Shown in pieces: positions 9,287-19,000 of a stretch of 24,732 bases of DNA (position 1 is the stretch's first letter; every line of letters starts with the position of its first letter). Under the pieces are notes generated by a model. That model saw nothing but the letters and a program-made list of their open reading frames with translations, searched no databases and was not told the DNA's origin. This DNA is from Bacteroidia bacterium (GTDB taxonomy: Bacteria > Bacteroidota > Bacteroidia > Bacteroidales > Azobacteroidaceae). The stretch is from assembly GCA_025996865.1 (NCBI GenBank), contig BNTV01000074.1:1-24732 (forward strand), read 5' to 3'. A program made the translations under genes and the position numbers.

Positions 9287-11011
9287 TCAATACCCCGGAT
9301 TTTGTGGAGTAATACCCAAATCTTGTCCTGTCGAGCTTAAAGGAATCGGGAAACGGTATTGATGTCCGTCGATATTCTTTGTTTTTGCATGCAAGTGTTT
9401 GTAAATTCTTGTATAAAAATCAAATCTTGTCGGGTCTGATTTTACACCATAGTATGAATATGCATCGAACGCTGCTTTATTATTGTACACTTCTTTATAA
9501 TATTCATAAGCAGGTACTTTTTCGAGTACAGATTTAACCAACGTTCTCCAACGTACCAGGTTGATCCAATGTTTTTGTTCAAAAGCAAATTCATAGCCCC
9601 ATTCTTTTTGTATAGCGTCTTCGCTGATATTTGCCAATTCAGCTGCACCTGCTCTTGTGCGGAGTGCATTGACGGCAGCTAAGCCTTTGTCTCCATCGTT
9701 TACATACCATTGCGCTTCAGCTTTGATGAGATATACTTCAGCCAAGCGGAAGTCGATGTGGTCGATGTCATTAAGCTGTGTACTCACACCTGCTGCGTGG
9801 TTGATTCCATCCCATTTTCTGTGAACCCATTTGCCCGGGCGAACAACGCTAAGCGGCCAAGTCAAGGTATCAACTTGTTGGTTGTCGTACGTTACATTGG
9901 TGAGATAAGAGTATAATTTACGAGCATCGCCAAACGGTATTGCATTTTCGAGCGCAATGTCGGCATACTGGATATGAGGATTTGCCCGTTCATTGGTCGG
10001 GAAAGTAAACCCGCAGTGTGTTTGGTGATTGCCTTGTGCATCAATACCATCACCATCGTGGTGGATAGAGAAAATCACTTCAGCATTGTTTTCGTTGGTT
10101 GCACCCCAGATTTTGTTGAAATCGCTCAACAATTTATACTTTTCACTATTGATTACTTCGTTGGCATAGCCAATGGCTAATTGCAATTTAGCATTGTCCA
10201 CTGCCGGTTTTTCAGGGTCGGTTTTAGCTGTCTTAATTGCTTCAACTTGGCTTTGCGAAAGCGGTTTTTGACCCCAAGTGAGGTAAGCCTTAGCTAAAAT
10301 GGTCTTTGCGGCCAATTGCGTAGGGAGTGATTTGTTAGGATCAGCCACCGGCAAATTGGGAATAGAAGCCGTCAAGTCGCTCACGATTTGATTGTAAACA
10401 TCGTCAATAGATTTGCGCGTTGTGCTTTGTGTTGCAATAGTTGCAGGAACAGAACTTAAAATCAACGGTACTTCTCCAAAGAGTTGGACGAGTTGGAAAT
10501 AATCGTAGCCACGGATAAATTTGGCGCGAGCTATCAACAAATCTTTGCCCGCTTGATTCAATGATGCAGACACAGCCGTTGCGCCGATTTCGTCGATAGC
10601 TGTATTGGCTGCGGCAATACTGTTGTATAAGCGATTGAAAACCTTGACGGCATACGAGTTGTCTTCCGCGATTTCAAACAGACTTACCAAGGGACCACCG
10701 GCGTTATCGGCGCCTTCAAAAGAAACCGTAGTTTCGGTTGCCGATTCAAGCAAGAAAGAGTACGAAGAACTGAGGGTTTGCAATGGTCCGTAAACTGCAT
10801 TAACCTTAGCCAAAGCTTCTGTTGAAGTCACAGCGCTCGAAGGTTCTGACAGAACAAGAAAGGTAATGCTGTCAATTTCCGCTACTGTATTTGTAAACAG
10901 CACATTACCATTGTTGCCATACACATATATATTCTCTGTTTGCGCATGTACTTGTGTGCCTGCGACTAATAACAATGTGGCAATCACCACTTTTAATAAA
11001 TTCTTTTTCAT
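9287..11011 (-). CDS. SusD/RagB family protein without a lipobox
   Basis: The 574-residue protein has a plain signal peptide (MKKNLLKVVIATLLLVAG, then VHAQ) and no cysteine near the cleavage site, whereas SusD proteins are normally lipid-anchored. Residues 26-53 carry a short motif (IYVYGNNGNVLFTNTVAEIDSITF) of the type that ends IDSITF and that often caps secreted Bacteroidota proteins. SusD features follow: KFIRGYDYFQLVQLFGEVPL, TQLAAKTILAKAYLTWG, FRLAEVYLIKAEAQWYVNDG, EWGYEFAFEQKHWINLVRW and the C-terminal YRFPIPLSSTGQDLGITPQN. It is the last gene of the second locus, 15 bp after the small type IX tail gene. It probably binds the substrate with the SusC at 11576-14671. How it stays at the surface without a lipid is unclear. 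Confidence 0.9.
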   Translation of the reverse strand: MKKNLLKVVIATLLLVAGTQVHAQTENIYVYGNNGNVLFTNTVAEIDSITFLVLSEPSSAVTSTEALAKVNAVYGPLQTLSSSYSFLLESATETTVSFEGADNAGGPLVSLFEIAEDNSYAVKVFNRLYNSIAAANTAIDEIGATAVSASLNQAGKDLLIARAKFIRGYDYFQLVQLFGEVPLILSSVPATIATQSTTRKSIDDVYNQIVSDLTASIPNLPVADPNKSLPTQLAAKTILAKAYLTWGQKPLSQSQVEAIKTAKTDPEKPAVDNAKLQLAIGYANEVINSEKYKLLSDFNKIWGATNENNAEVIFSIHHDGDGIDAQGNHQTHCGFTFPTNERANPHIQYADIALENAIPFGDARKLYSYLTNVTYDNQQVDTLTWPLSVVRPGKWVHRKWDGINHAAGVSTQLNDIDHIDFRLAEVYLIKAEAQWYVNDGDKGLAAVNALRTRAGAAELANISEDAIQKEWGYEFAFEQKHWINLVRWRTLVKSVLEKVPAYEYYKEVYNNKAAFDAYSYYGVKSDPTRFDFYTRIYKHLHAKTKNIDGHQYRFPIPLSSTGQDLGITPQNPGY

Positions 11012-11026
11012 TGTTTTATAATTTTC

Positions 11027-11527
11027 TTATTGTTTAATAATTTTGTGAGTACTAATAGCGTCTGCACGCTTCACTTGAATAAGGTAAATGCCTTTGGACA
11101 AAAAGCCAAGTGACAATGTTACCGATGATGACTGTTCGTTGTTATGCAATACCACACCACCTTGCAGGTTAAATACGGTAATTGTCTCAATTTTAGAGCC
11201 GCTCGACACAAACAGATCATCGCGCACGGGGTTGGGATAGAATTTGAGTGTTGAAGCCGCTTCCGGCAATCTAATGTCCGTTCCTCCTGTTTCCGAAAAT
11301 GTCAGTTTCGAAATCGTTGAAAGAGCGATGTTATTACTATCCCCATTCTTGAACAACACGCTCGTCGTGCCTTCCGAAAAGGTGATTTTGCCAATGGCAC
11401 TCAATGCAAACGATTGAGGTTCACCGGTTTCACTGTGTACTAACAAGCTCAGTTTTTGTGCTTGCATTGTACCCACACACAACATCATTAATGCTGTGAT
11501 AAATAAAAGAGTCGTTTTTCTTCTCAT
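11027..11527 (-). CDS. Small secreted protein with a type IX secretion C-terminal tail
   Basis: The 166-residue protein has a signal peptide (about 1-23, ending TMQAQ) and two short repeats that end IGKITFSE (about 25-52) and ISKLTFSE (about 53-79). It ends in a Por-secretion tail of about 80 residues (LKFYPNPVRDDLFV, then TVFNLQGGVV, GFLSKGIYLIQVK and HKIIKQ). Such tails send proteins through the type IX system to the cell surface. Nothing lies between the repeats and the tail, so it is a near-bare carrier with no enzyme domain. The repeats resemble the N-terminal motif of the neighbouring SusD. It sits between SusC and SusD, which are normally adjacent. Confidence 0.82.
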   Translation of the reverse strand: MRRKTTLLFITALMMLCVGTMQAQKLSLLVHSETGEPQSFALSAIGKITFSEGTTSVLFKNGDSNNIALSTISKLTFSETGGTDIRLPEAASTLKFYPNPVRDDLFVSSGSKIETITVFNLQGGVVLHNNEQSSSVTLSLGFLSKGIYLIQVKRADAISTHKIIKQ

Positions 11528-11575
11528 TGTTTTCTTAAAATTAAATTGTTAATATTATTAATAAAAGTTTTCTCA

Positions 11576-14500
11576 TTAAAATGTGATGCCGGCGCCGGCC
11601 AAAAACGTTCGGGACGTGGGATAAATTCCCGTATCTATTCCACCCGCTATTTCGGGGTCGTAACCGGTATATTTTGTAAACGTATATAAGTTTTGTGCCG
11701 ACACGAAAATGCGGAATTGCACTGGATTGTTGTCTATTTTTACAGGCACATTATATCCCAATGTGATGTTTCGTATCTTCAAGAAAGAAGCATCTTCCAC
11801 ATAGCGGCTATACAGCGTGTTTGCATTGATATTACCGGTAATGTCGGCACCTGCTCGCGGTGTGTCGGTTGGTTTTTCTTTGGTCCAAGCGTTCAAAATA
11901 TCTGTCGAAAGATTATAGGTCTCATTGCCTTCGGAGAGATGGCGCCGCAGTTTATTATATACCTGGTTGCCATGTGATCCTTGCAATGATACAAACGCAT
12001 CCCAACGACGGCAGGTGAGGTTGGTAGAAAATCCGTAAGTGAAATCGGGCTGTATGCTGCCGACAATGGTACGGTCGCCTCTTGGCATGATTTTGGGATT
12101 GTCGTCCAAGTTACGCAATATAATATCGCCGGTTTCTGCATCCACGCCATCATATATAAAGCCGTAGAACGAGCCAACCGATTCGCCTTCTCTGTATATT
12201 TTTTCTTGTTGGTCACCCACTGTCATATTGTTGCTTTTTTCGCCTAATTTAGTGATTGTATTTATGTTACGGGAAAAATTAGCAGAAGCCGCCCATGTGA
12301 ATCTTTGCTGTGAAATCAGCCGTGCATTCAATGCCAATTCAAAACCTTTGTTGGTTACGTTTCCGAGATTTACGGTTTGCAATGCAGTGCTTGCCGAGCC
12401 AAAAGGCGGTTCTACTTTTACCAATAAATCTTTTGTTTCTTTGGAATAAACATCGGCAACGAGGGTCAAGCGGTCATTTAGAAATCCGGCATCAATACCG
12501 ACATTGTATTCGCTGGTGGTTTCCCAAGTCAGTTCATCATTACCGGGATTTCCGGGGACATAAGCCGCCTCTCCGTTATATCTTCCGCTTGAATCAAAAT
12601 ATGCCAGCGCCTCACTGAAGCCGATTTCCTGATTGCCGGAAGTACCGTAAGTAGCACGCAATTTCAGTGAACTTAAGGTTGGATTCCATGATTCTGCAAA
12701 TTCTTCACCGTCTATATTCCACGAAACACCGACCGAAGGAAAATATCCCCATTGGTGTCCTTCTGCAAAGCGAGTAGATTTATCTGCACGCCAAGTCGCT
12801 GTGAGATTGTATCTTTCTAATAGCGTGTAGTTGACTCTTGCAAGTATGGAGTTCAAAGAAGCATCCTCTGCTCTATTAAAAAGTTTTTTTAGTCCGGTTG
12901 ACATAGCCAAATCGTTGAAATCTTCCAAATGTGTTGTTTGGCTGAGTACAATATTCGTATTGGTTTTTTGATCCGTATATCCGGCTAACAGGTCGATATA
13001 ATGAATATCAGTCAGTCGTTTGGTGTAAGTAAGCAGGTATTCAAATTGCTTTACAGCCGTATATCGATTGCCCACAGCGCCTCTGCCTTGTATATCTTGA
13101 TTGATGCCAAGAACAGTATAAGGAGGTGCAAAAAAGTTTTGCGTAATGTAATTAAGATTTGTTCCCGCACTGAATTTTACAGCCAATCCCTCTATGAACG
13201 GCAGATAATATTTGGCAAAAAAATTACCCAATAAAGATGTACTCAAGGTTTGTCCAATGCTGTTTTTCAAATCCGATACAGGGTTGGCTGCTTGGTCGTA
13301 ATATCGTAATTCGGTCAATTCAAACGGATTATAATAATTATACTCGCCTGTGACAGCATCGTGAACAGGAATTACCGGCGACATAAACAAAGCATAGACC
13401 AACGAATTGGTAATGCCTGATCTAAATGGGTTACTACTTCCTGAATAATCACGGGCAGACAGTGTGGTCAGCGCATCTTGCGTGCTTCTGTCGGCAGAGA
13501 CGGTCACGCCAACCGTAAAATTAGAGAATAATTCCTTGTCTAAATTGATTCGTCCACTGAAACGGCTAAAACCGGAATTAAGAATAATTCCTTTTTGGTC
13601 GGTATAGTTGCCCGATATAAGATAACGGGTTTTTTCATCTCCGCCACTGATGGACAATGCGTGGGTCTGTGTTGATCCGGTTTGTAATACGGCATCCTGC
13701 CAATTAGCATCTGTTGGTTTGCCGGTTGCTTCCAGTTGAGCCGCAGTAAATGCATTGTATTCAGGGTCGCCCCAAGGATTGTTATAGAAATACTGTGGAT
13801 ACTGCTGATGTATTTGTGTCCATTGTTCAGCGTTCAGCAAATTAAGTTTTTTCGCCGATTTGTCTATGCCGATGGAGTATTGATAATGAATCGTGTTGCT
13901 ACCGCGTTTGCCTTTTTTCGTGGTAACGAGTATCACGCCGTTTGCGCCACGAGAGCCATAAATCGCTTTTGCCGATACGTCTTTCAAAATTTCTATGGAT
14001 TCTATGTCGGAGGGATTGATGGATGCTAATGGGTTAAGACTGCTTTCGATGCCGCCGATACCGGCTTGTGTCGCTCCTTTTTCGCTAAAATAAATAAAGC
14101 CGTCAATCACATACAGCGGTTCGTTGCTGGCATAGATAGAGTTACCGCCACGAATACGAATTTCAGAACCGGCACCCGGCTGCCCCGAAGTTTGCGTTAC
14201 ATTGACCCCCGAAATAGCGCCGCCAAGCAAATCGTCAATTGAAGTAGCAAATTGTTGTAAAGTCACTTTGTCAACCGAAGCGACAGAACCGGTTAGCTCT
14301 TTGCGTTTTTGACTGCCGTAGCCCACTACCACTACTTCGCTCAAAGCGTTCTGATTTTCATGTAACTCAATCGTCAGTGGTTTCGTGTATTCAAGTACAT
14401 CTACTTCAAACGGTTTATATCCAATATAGTTGACGGAAATTTTTGCAGGGAACGACTTGACATTGAGAATAAAATTCCCGTCTATGTCGGAGGTGGTTCC

Positions 14501-14671
14501 GGTATTATCGCCCACAATGGAAATACTTGCCCCAATAAGCGGTTCATTTGTTTGAACATCTAAGATTTTTCCCTGTATAGATACTCCATTTTGTTGAGCA
14601 TAAACAGAAAAATGTACGAAGAAAAGCAATACACATATTGTGTATTGAGAAAAAATTATTAATTTTGCCAC
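11576..14671 (-). CDS. SusC/RagA family TonB-dependent outer-membrane transporter
   Basis: This is an intact 1031-residue SusC. It starts at GTG 14671, which gives a proper signal peptide (MAKLIIFSQYTICVLLFFVH, then VYAQ); no better in-frame ATG precedes it. It has a carboxypeptidase-D-like domain (SIQGKILDVQTNEPLIGASI, about 30-110), the Ton-box-like stretch SEVVVVGYGSQKR, a plug (about 125-245, LYVIDGF, YGSRGANGVILVTTKKG) and a 22-strand barrel ending RTFLAGAGITF. Unlike the SusC at 2395 it has no STN domain, so it is a transporter rather than a sigma-factor signaller. A type IX tail protein and SusD follow on the same strand. No regulator or enzyme is in this locus, so the substrate is unknown. 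Confidence 0.95.
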   Translation of the reverse strand: MAKLIIFSQYTICVLLFFVHFSVYAQQNGVSIQGKILDVQTNEPLIGASISIVGDNTGTTSDIDGNFILNVKSFPAKISVNYIGYKPFEVDVLEYTKPLTIELHENQNALSEVVVVGYGSQKRKELTGSVASVDKVTLQQFATSIDDLLGGAISGVNVTQTSGQPGAGSEIRIRGGNSIYASNEPLYVIDGFIYFSEKGATQAGIGGIESSLNPLASINPSDIESIEILKDVSAKAIYGSRGANGVILVTTKKGKRGSNTIHYQYSIGIDKSAKKLNLLNAEQWTQIHQQYPQYFYNNPWGDPEYNAFTAAQLEATGKPTDANWQDAVLQTGSTQTHALSISGGDEKTRYLISGNYTDQKGIILNSGFSRFSGRINLDKELFSNFTVGVTVSADRSTQDALTTLSARDYSGSSNPFRSGITNSLVYALFMSPVIPVHDAVTGEYNYYNPFELTELRYYDQAANPVSDLKNSIGQTLSTSLLGNFFAKYYLPFIEGLAVKFSAGTNLNYITQNFFAPPYTVLGINQDIQGRGAVGNRYTAVKQFEYLLTYTKRLTDIHYIDLLAGYTDQKTNTNIVLSQTTHLEDFNDLAMSTGLKKLFNRAEDASLNSILARVNYTLLERYNLTATWRADKSTRFAEGHQWGYFPSVGVSWNIDGEEFAESWNPTLSSLKLRATYGTSGNQEIGFSEALAYFDSSGRYNGEAAYVPGNPGNDELTWETTSEYNVGIDAGFLNDRLTLVADVYSKETKDLLVKVEPPFGSASTALQTVNLGNVTNKGFELALNARLISQQRFTWAASANFSRNINTITKLGEKSNNMTVGDQQEKIYREGESVGSFYGFIYDGVDAETGDIILRNLDDNPKIMPRGDRTIVGSIQPDFTYGFSTNLTCRRWDAFVSLQGSHGNQVYNKLRRHLSEGNETYNLSTDILNAWTKEKPTDTPRAGADITGNINANTLYSRYVEDASFLKIRNITLGYNVPVKIDNNPVQFRIFVSAQNLYTFTKYTGYDPEIAGGIDTGIYPTSRTFLAGAGITF

Positions 14672-14694
14672 AGCGTTATATTTTTAAGCGTTGG

Positions 14695-14742
14695 GGCGTC
14701 TCACGAAGTCAATTTCCAGTCGAACAAGTGAGATGCCTTTTT
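14695..14742 (-). promoter_or_regulatory. Long hairpin in the 5' leader of the second susC
   Basis: GGCGTCTCAC (14695-14704) is complementary to GTGAGATGCC (14728-14737) over 10 bp with one G-U pair, around a 23-nt loop. Read on the minus strand it lies between the promoter (14760-14767) and the GTG start (14671), so it is in the mRNA leader, ending about 24 nt before the start codon. It could control translation or transcript stability. On the plus strand the stem is followed by TTTTT (14738-14742) and would also work as a terminator. Confidence 0.55.
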
Positions 14743-14759
14743 ACTTGCGATTACAAATG

Positions 14760-14767
14760 CAAAGATA
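14760..14767 (-). promoter_or_regulatory. Promoter -7 box of the second uptake locus
   Basis: TATCTTTG on the minus strand, a perfect TAnnTTTG match, lies about 90 bp upstream of the SusC start. It would start transcription near 14753 and give a leader of about 80 nt containing the hairpin. I found no TTTG at the ideal -33 spacing. Confidence 0.55.
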
Positions 14768-14873
14768 GATTGTATTTTTATTCTGTTAAATACCACAAAC
14801 AGGGTATTTTTTTAGCCTGTTAATGTGCCACATCAACTGTTTGGAAAGACCGATGGGATTTGGCATTATCCGG

Positions 14874-14916
14874 TGATCTACTATACTTCGATCAAGCAGC
14901 GAGAGCCTAATTATTT
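14874..14916 (-). repeat. Partial copy of the tmRNA tag region, direct repeat of 429-471
   Basis: This segment matches 429-471 inside ssrA at 41 of 43 positions. The differences are g440 to a and g462 to c. It has the same orientation, so the pair forms direct repeats about 14.4 kb apart. On the minus strand the copy would read N-N-stop-A-L-A-A-stop, because the tag tyrosine codon TAC has become TAG. No acceptor stem, T arm or other tmRNA part accompanies it, so it cannot work as tmRNA. It overlaps the last codons and stop of the lactonase gene (14911-16053). Confidence 0.85.
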
Positions 14917-16053
14917 CGGAACCCACTTCAAACAAACCGGCTGACGAAGCTGAATTTCTTTTCCGGTGCCGGTTAATAAACCTGTTTGTTGATCAATAGA
15001 GAAGATTTGAATGTTATTGCTGTCGCGATTGGCGCACAATAAATATTTGCCGTTGGGAGAAATAATAAAGTTTCGCGGATGAATTCCCGTTTTTTGGTAG
15101 CCGACTGTGGTTAACAATCCGCTATTCGAGTCAATGCTAAATATGGCGATTCCGTCATTTTGAAGACGGTTGGAGGTGTACAGGAATTTTCCGCCGGGAC
15201 TTACATGAATATCGGCGCTTCCTTTTTTCTCACTGACGGTTGTTGTATCGGAAGCAATGTACTGAATGGGGGTAAGTTTTCCAGCATCGTATTGAAAAAC
15301 AGTTACTTTTCCTGATAATTCATTGATGCAATAGGCAAATTTTTTTATCGGATGGAAGTCGATATGGCGAGGTCCCGAACCTTTTTCCAAAGTAATGGTA
15401 CCTACTTCTTTTTCCAAAAATAGTTTGTTAATATCAGTCAAATTAATTTTGAACCGGGTGATTTGGTCTTTGCCTAAGTCCGTTGCAAAAACGGATGCAT
15501 AGTCGGGCGAAAATACAACCGTGTGTGCATGGGAAGCTCGCCGGTCATTTTTGTCATTGAAGTCGATTTTCTGAGAAAGCGGCAGGATTTTGCCGCTATC
15601 CGATAATGGAAAAACAGAGAGATTTCCGTCTGAGTAATTGGCTGTCAGAAGAAAATTTTGTTTGTCGTCAATGTTGATGTAACAAGGGTCGGCGCCTTCC
15701 GTGGCTTGCGAATTGACAAAACTCAATGTTCCCGTCGATTTGTCAAACCGGAATGAGCTTACGGCGCCTTGGCTGTTTTCATTGACCGAATAAACCATTT
15801 TTTTATCGGGCGATACAGCCAGATAGGAAGGATTCTGAACGTTTTTTACTTCGCTAACCGGTTTGAAATCGGCGTTTTGCAGATTAAAATCATAAACGGA
15901 AATACCGGGTGTCTCTCCTTTTGAATAGGAACCAACCAATAAATACATACTGTCGTCGGACGAATTTATCAGGGCATCCGGCGACTCTTTTTTTGCCTGG
16001 CAAGCAGGTATGAATAACAGCGCTGTCAATAAAAGGGAGGTATAACTTTTCAT
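14911..16053 (-). CDS. Lactonase-fold (7-bladed beta-propeller) lipoprotein, 6-phosphogluconolactonase-like
   Basis: The 380-residue protein has a lipobox FIPAC (Cys18) followed by QAKKES. There is no acidic stretch after the cysteine, so it more likely faces the periplasm. The body is a repeated propeller, with blades marked by VSPDKKMVYSVNE, VFSPDYASVFATD, GSGPRHIDFHPIKKFAY, VSPGGKFLYTSNR and ISPNGKYLLCANRDSNN. This is the lactonase/YbhE family (PF10282), whose known member hydrolyses 6-phosphogluconolactone in the cytoplasm. An exported version probably has another lactone or carbohydrate substrate. It starts 15 bp after tamB on the same strand, so they are likely co-transcribed. Its stop codon lies within the tmRNA-derived repeat. 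Confidence 0.85.
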   Translation of the reverse strand: MKSYTSLLLTALLFIPACQAKKESPDALINSSDDSMYLLVGSYSKGETPGISVYDFNLQNADFKPVSEVKNVQNPSYLAVSPDKKMVYSVNENSQGAVSSFRFDKSTGTLSFVNSQATEGADPCYINIDDKQNFLLTANYSDGNLSVFPLSDSGKILPLSQKIDFNDKNDRRASHAHTVVFSPDYASVFATDLGKDQITRFKINLTDINKLFLEKEVGTITLEKGSGPRHIDFHPIKKFAYCINELSGKVTVFQYDAGKLTPIQYIASDTTTVSEKKGSADIHVSPGGKFLYTSNRLQNDGIAIFSIDSNSGLLTTVGYQKTGIHPRNFIISPNGKYLLCANRDSNNIQIFSIDQQTGLLTGTGKEIQLRQPVCLKWVPK

Positions 16054-16068
16054 TGTATTGTATTGTTT

Positions 16069-19000
16069 TTATTTTGAATTTACAGTTGTTGTATCGAAAG
16101 AAGGCGGATTATTTTTCTTTTCCGGAAAATCGGATAAGCGGTTGAAATCTTTCCGGAAAAGAATGCCCAATCCCTGAGTCATTTCAGGAGTTAAATTATA
16201 GTAATTACGATAATTGTAGTGATTGAAAAATTTCAGGCGAATATCCCCTTTTTTTGTCAGTTTGTATTCAAGGTCGAAATCGCCTATCCAATGGATATTG
16301 CCCGGAGTTCCGTCCAAATAGGGATTATCTCTATAACCGAAATTTCCGTTAATAATCAATCGGTTATCTAATAGTTGGCTGGACAACAAGAGTTCCATTT
16401 CGGTACTGTTTCCGGATCCTTCGTTCGATTGATGAAACTTGGTGCCGACCAATTGGATTTTATCGGTAAAGGCGTCCAGAATATTAGAAAGCTGTGTGGA
16501 TAAAGTTGAAGTAAGCAGTGACATGTCGTTTCTGTTTCTCGTATTGTTCCCGCCATATTCGGGTGAAGTGTAGAAACTGTTCAGTACCAGCAGGTAAAAA
16601 ATCTGCCGGTTCATCATGTCTTCGGTGCGGATGTAACTTTTGACTTGCCGGTTCAATTCGGGTGTCGAATTGGGAAGATCCAAATCGAAAGAGATGGCCG
16701 GATGTTGCAGTTGTCCCGTCAATTGGAGAATACAGTTGACCGTAGTGTTGCTTCTTTGTTGGTTTTCAATCAATTGCTGATGCAAGTCGCCTAAATTGGC
16801 GGAAAGCCGGTAATTCGCTTTCACGTTCAGGTCTGCGGCATAAGGGTCGCCGCGGAAAGCGACGGTACTTCCTTCCTGGATATCGAAATTACGATAAATC
16901 ACTTGTTGGAGACTAAAATTATACTTTCCTCTTTCGATGGTATAATTGCCCAATACTTTCAACGGTGTTTTTGTCCCGTATTGAATTTGCATATTCCCGG
17001 TTCCGTAACCGCTTATTTTATCACCTGATACAGGATCCAGAATCATTTCAATCGTAGCTTGCGGAGTGGCGTCCAACATAAAGTTGAGACGGATTTCCGT
17101 TCCTGAATTTGAATTGGAAGGTTTGTTTGTTAATGCAAGCGAACGGTTGGTGGTTTTTGCCGGAATCGCGTCTTTTTTAGGCTGGGCAAAACGGATGAAA
17201 TCATAATCAATAACATCCGGTTCTTCCATAAAATTCATTGTCATTTTTGTGTTTTCGGTGTTTTGCATGGTGACATCTATGTTCACCAAATCTTCCGTTC
17301 CCGACAGACTGGCGGTTCCGGTACCGTAAGCTGTTCCGTAAAACATCGGATTATTCGCTTTACCGGCATTGAATATCAATAAGTTATTGAAAGATACATT
17401 CGCCGAGAATTTAAAATCATCGAAAAGATGATGTTTAACATAACCGTTTGCTAAAGCCGACTGCCCTTTTTCGTCGAAAAGATGTATGTTTTCGGCTCGT
17501 ATTTCGTCGGGATAACACCTGATTGTGTCGCTGAAAGTATAATAGGTGTTGAGAAATTCGATGCCGAAACTGCAATCTTTAGCATAAGCCGTGCCTTCGA
17601 CAGTCGGATTGTTCAGATCTCCGAAAAGGCGCATGTGCCCGGTCATATTTCCGGTTAAATTTTGAACTACTTTATCCAGATATTTCCGAAGGAAACGGGC
17701 ATCCATATTCGTTGCGTTAAAATCAATGGATATATATTCCTTTACGGGATAAATGATTCCGTTGATACCGACATGGGTTGAGTCGTTTTTCCAAACAAAA
17801 CCATTCATCAGAACGCCTTGGTTCTCGTCGTCCCATTTGCCGGTCAAATCCAAATCGCCGAAAATAACATTGTTAAAGGCAAAATTTTTCACGTCCAATT
17901 GAGTGGATAATTTTCGGGTTTTATACACGTCTTGGACATTAACGAATCCGGTAGCAATCCCTCCAAATTCCAATGCTTTAATATTTAAAGAGTTAAAAAT
18001 ATATTCCAAATCGACTTTGTTTAATTCGACGAGCAGTTTTTCTTCGGGACTGTGTGAAATCGCTCCGTCTATTTTAAGAAATTGGTCGTTGTGCGCTGCC
18101 AACAAATGATTGATTTTAATTCTCGAAGAATCTGCTGCAATTTCGGTGGGATAAAGTGTCCATATCGAATCGTTGAAAACCAAATCCGATTGTTTGATAT
18201 TGATTTGGGTGTAAAGCGGTGATTTCTCTTTTTCCCTTGAAAATAAAACGTTTAAATTCAAATCTCCCCTGTATTTTTCCGATACATTTCCCCAGTTGAA
18301 GTTGGTATTTATTTGATTGGCAGCTGCATTGAGATTAGCGGCGAATCGCAAAGGATAGTCGTTTTTTTGCAGGCTGTTTCCCGACAGTTTCAGTGATGCT
18401 TTCTCATTCGGATTATTCAGTGTGATTTTCATATTTTCAAAGGTCGAGCCTCCGAATTTTGCATTGTGAATATCGGCATCCAGATTGAATTTATTGTAAA
18501 CACTGTTGTATTGACCGGTAATCAAGGTTTGTTCCCGAAAAGAGAAAGGCAATTCGAGGATACGGGAAAAATGGGTCATGTCTTCAACCGTTAAATCGAA
18601 GGAAAAAATATTTTCTCTCCGGTCGAAAGTTTTTTTATTGTCTTCAAACAGAGAAGGAAGATACAAAGCCAAGGTCTTTTTTATTTCCGGAACGAAGGTG
18701 CTGAACGAATAAATCCCGCAGATTTCGCCGTGAAGGAGTTCCGACTGAATGGTCAAAGTCTTTTCGTTTCCGGACGGAATGGACGTAACGGTTAATTTAT
18801 CCAAGTCGTAACTTCCCTTGGCCGTTTCGAAATGGATATTGTTTAATGTAATGATTCCCAACAGATTGTCGGGATTATTTCCGGTTAAATCGGCATCGGC
18901 TTCGAAAGAAAGTGAAACGTTTTTGTATTTGTGGGTTAAATTCAGTTTATCCAACTGTAAATCAGTTATTTTTGTCGTAAACTCAAATTCGGAATTTGCA

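Noticed and set aside
14638..14823. Plus-strand open frame over the susC leader
   Set aside because: It runs through the hairpin and promoter and has no recognisable protein features.
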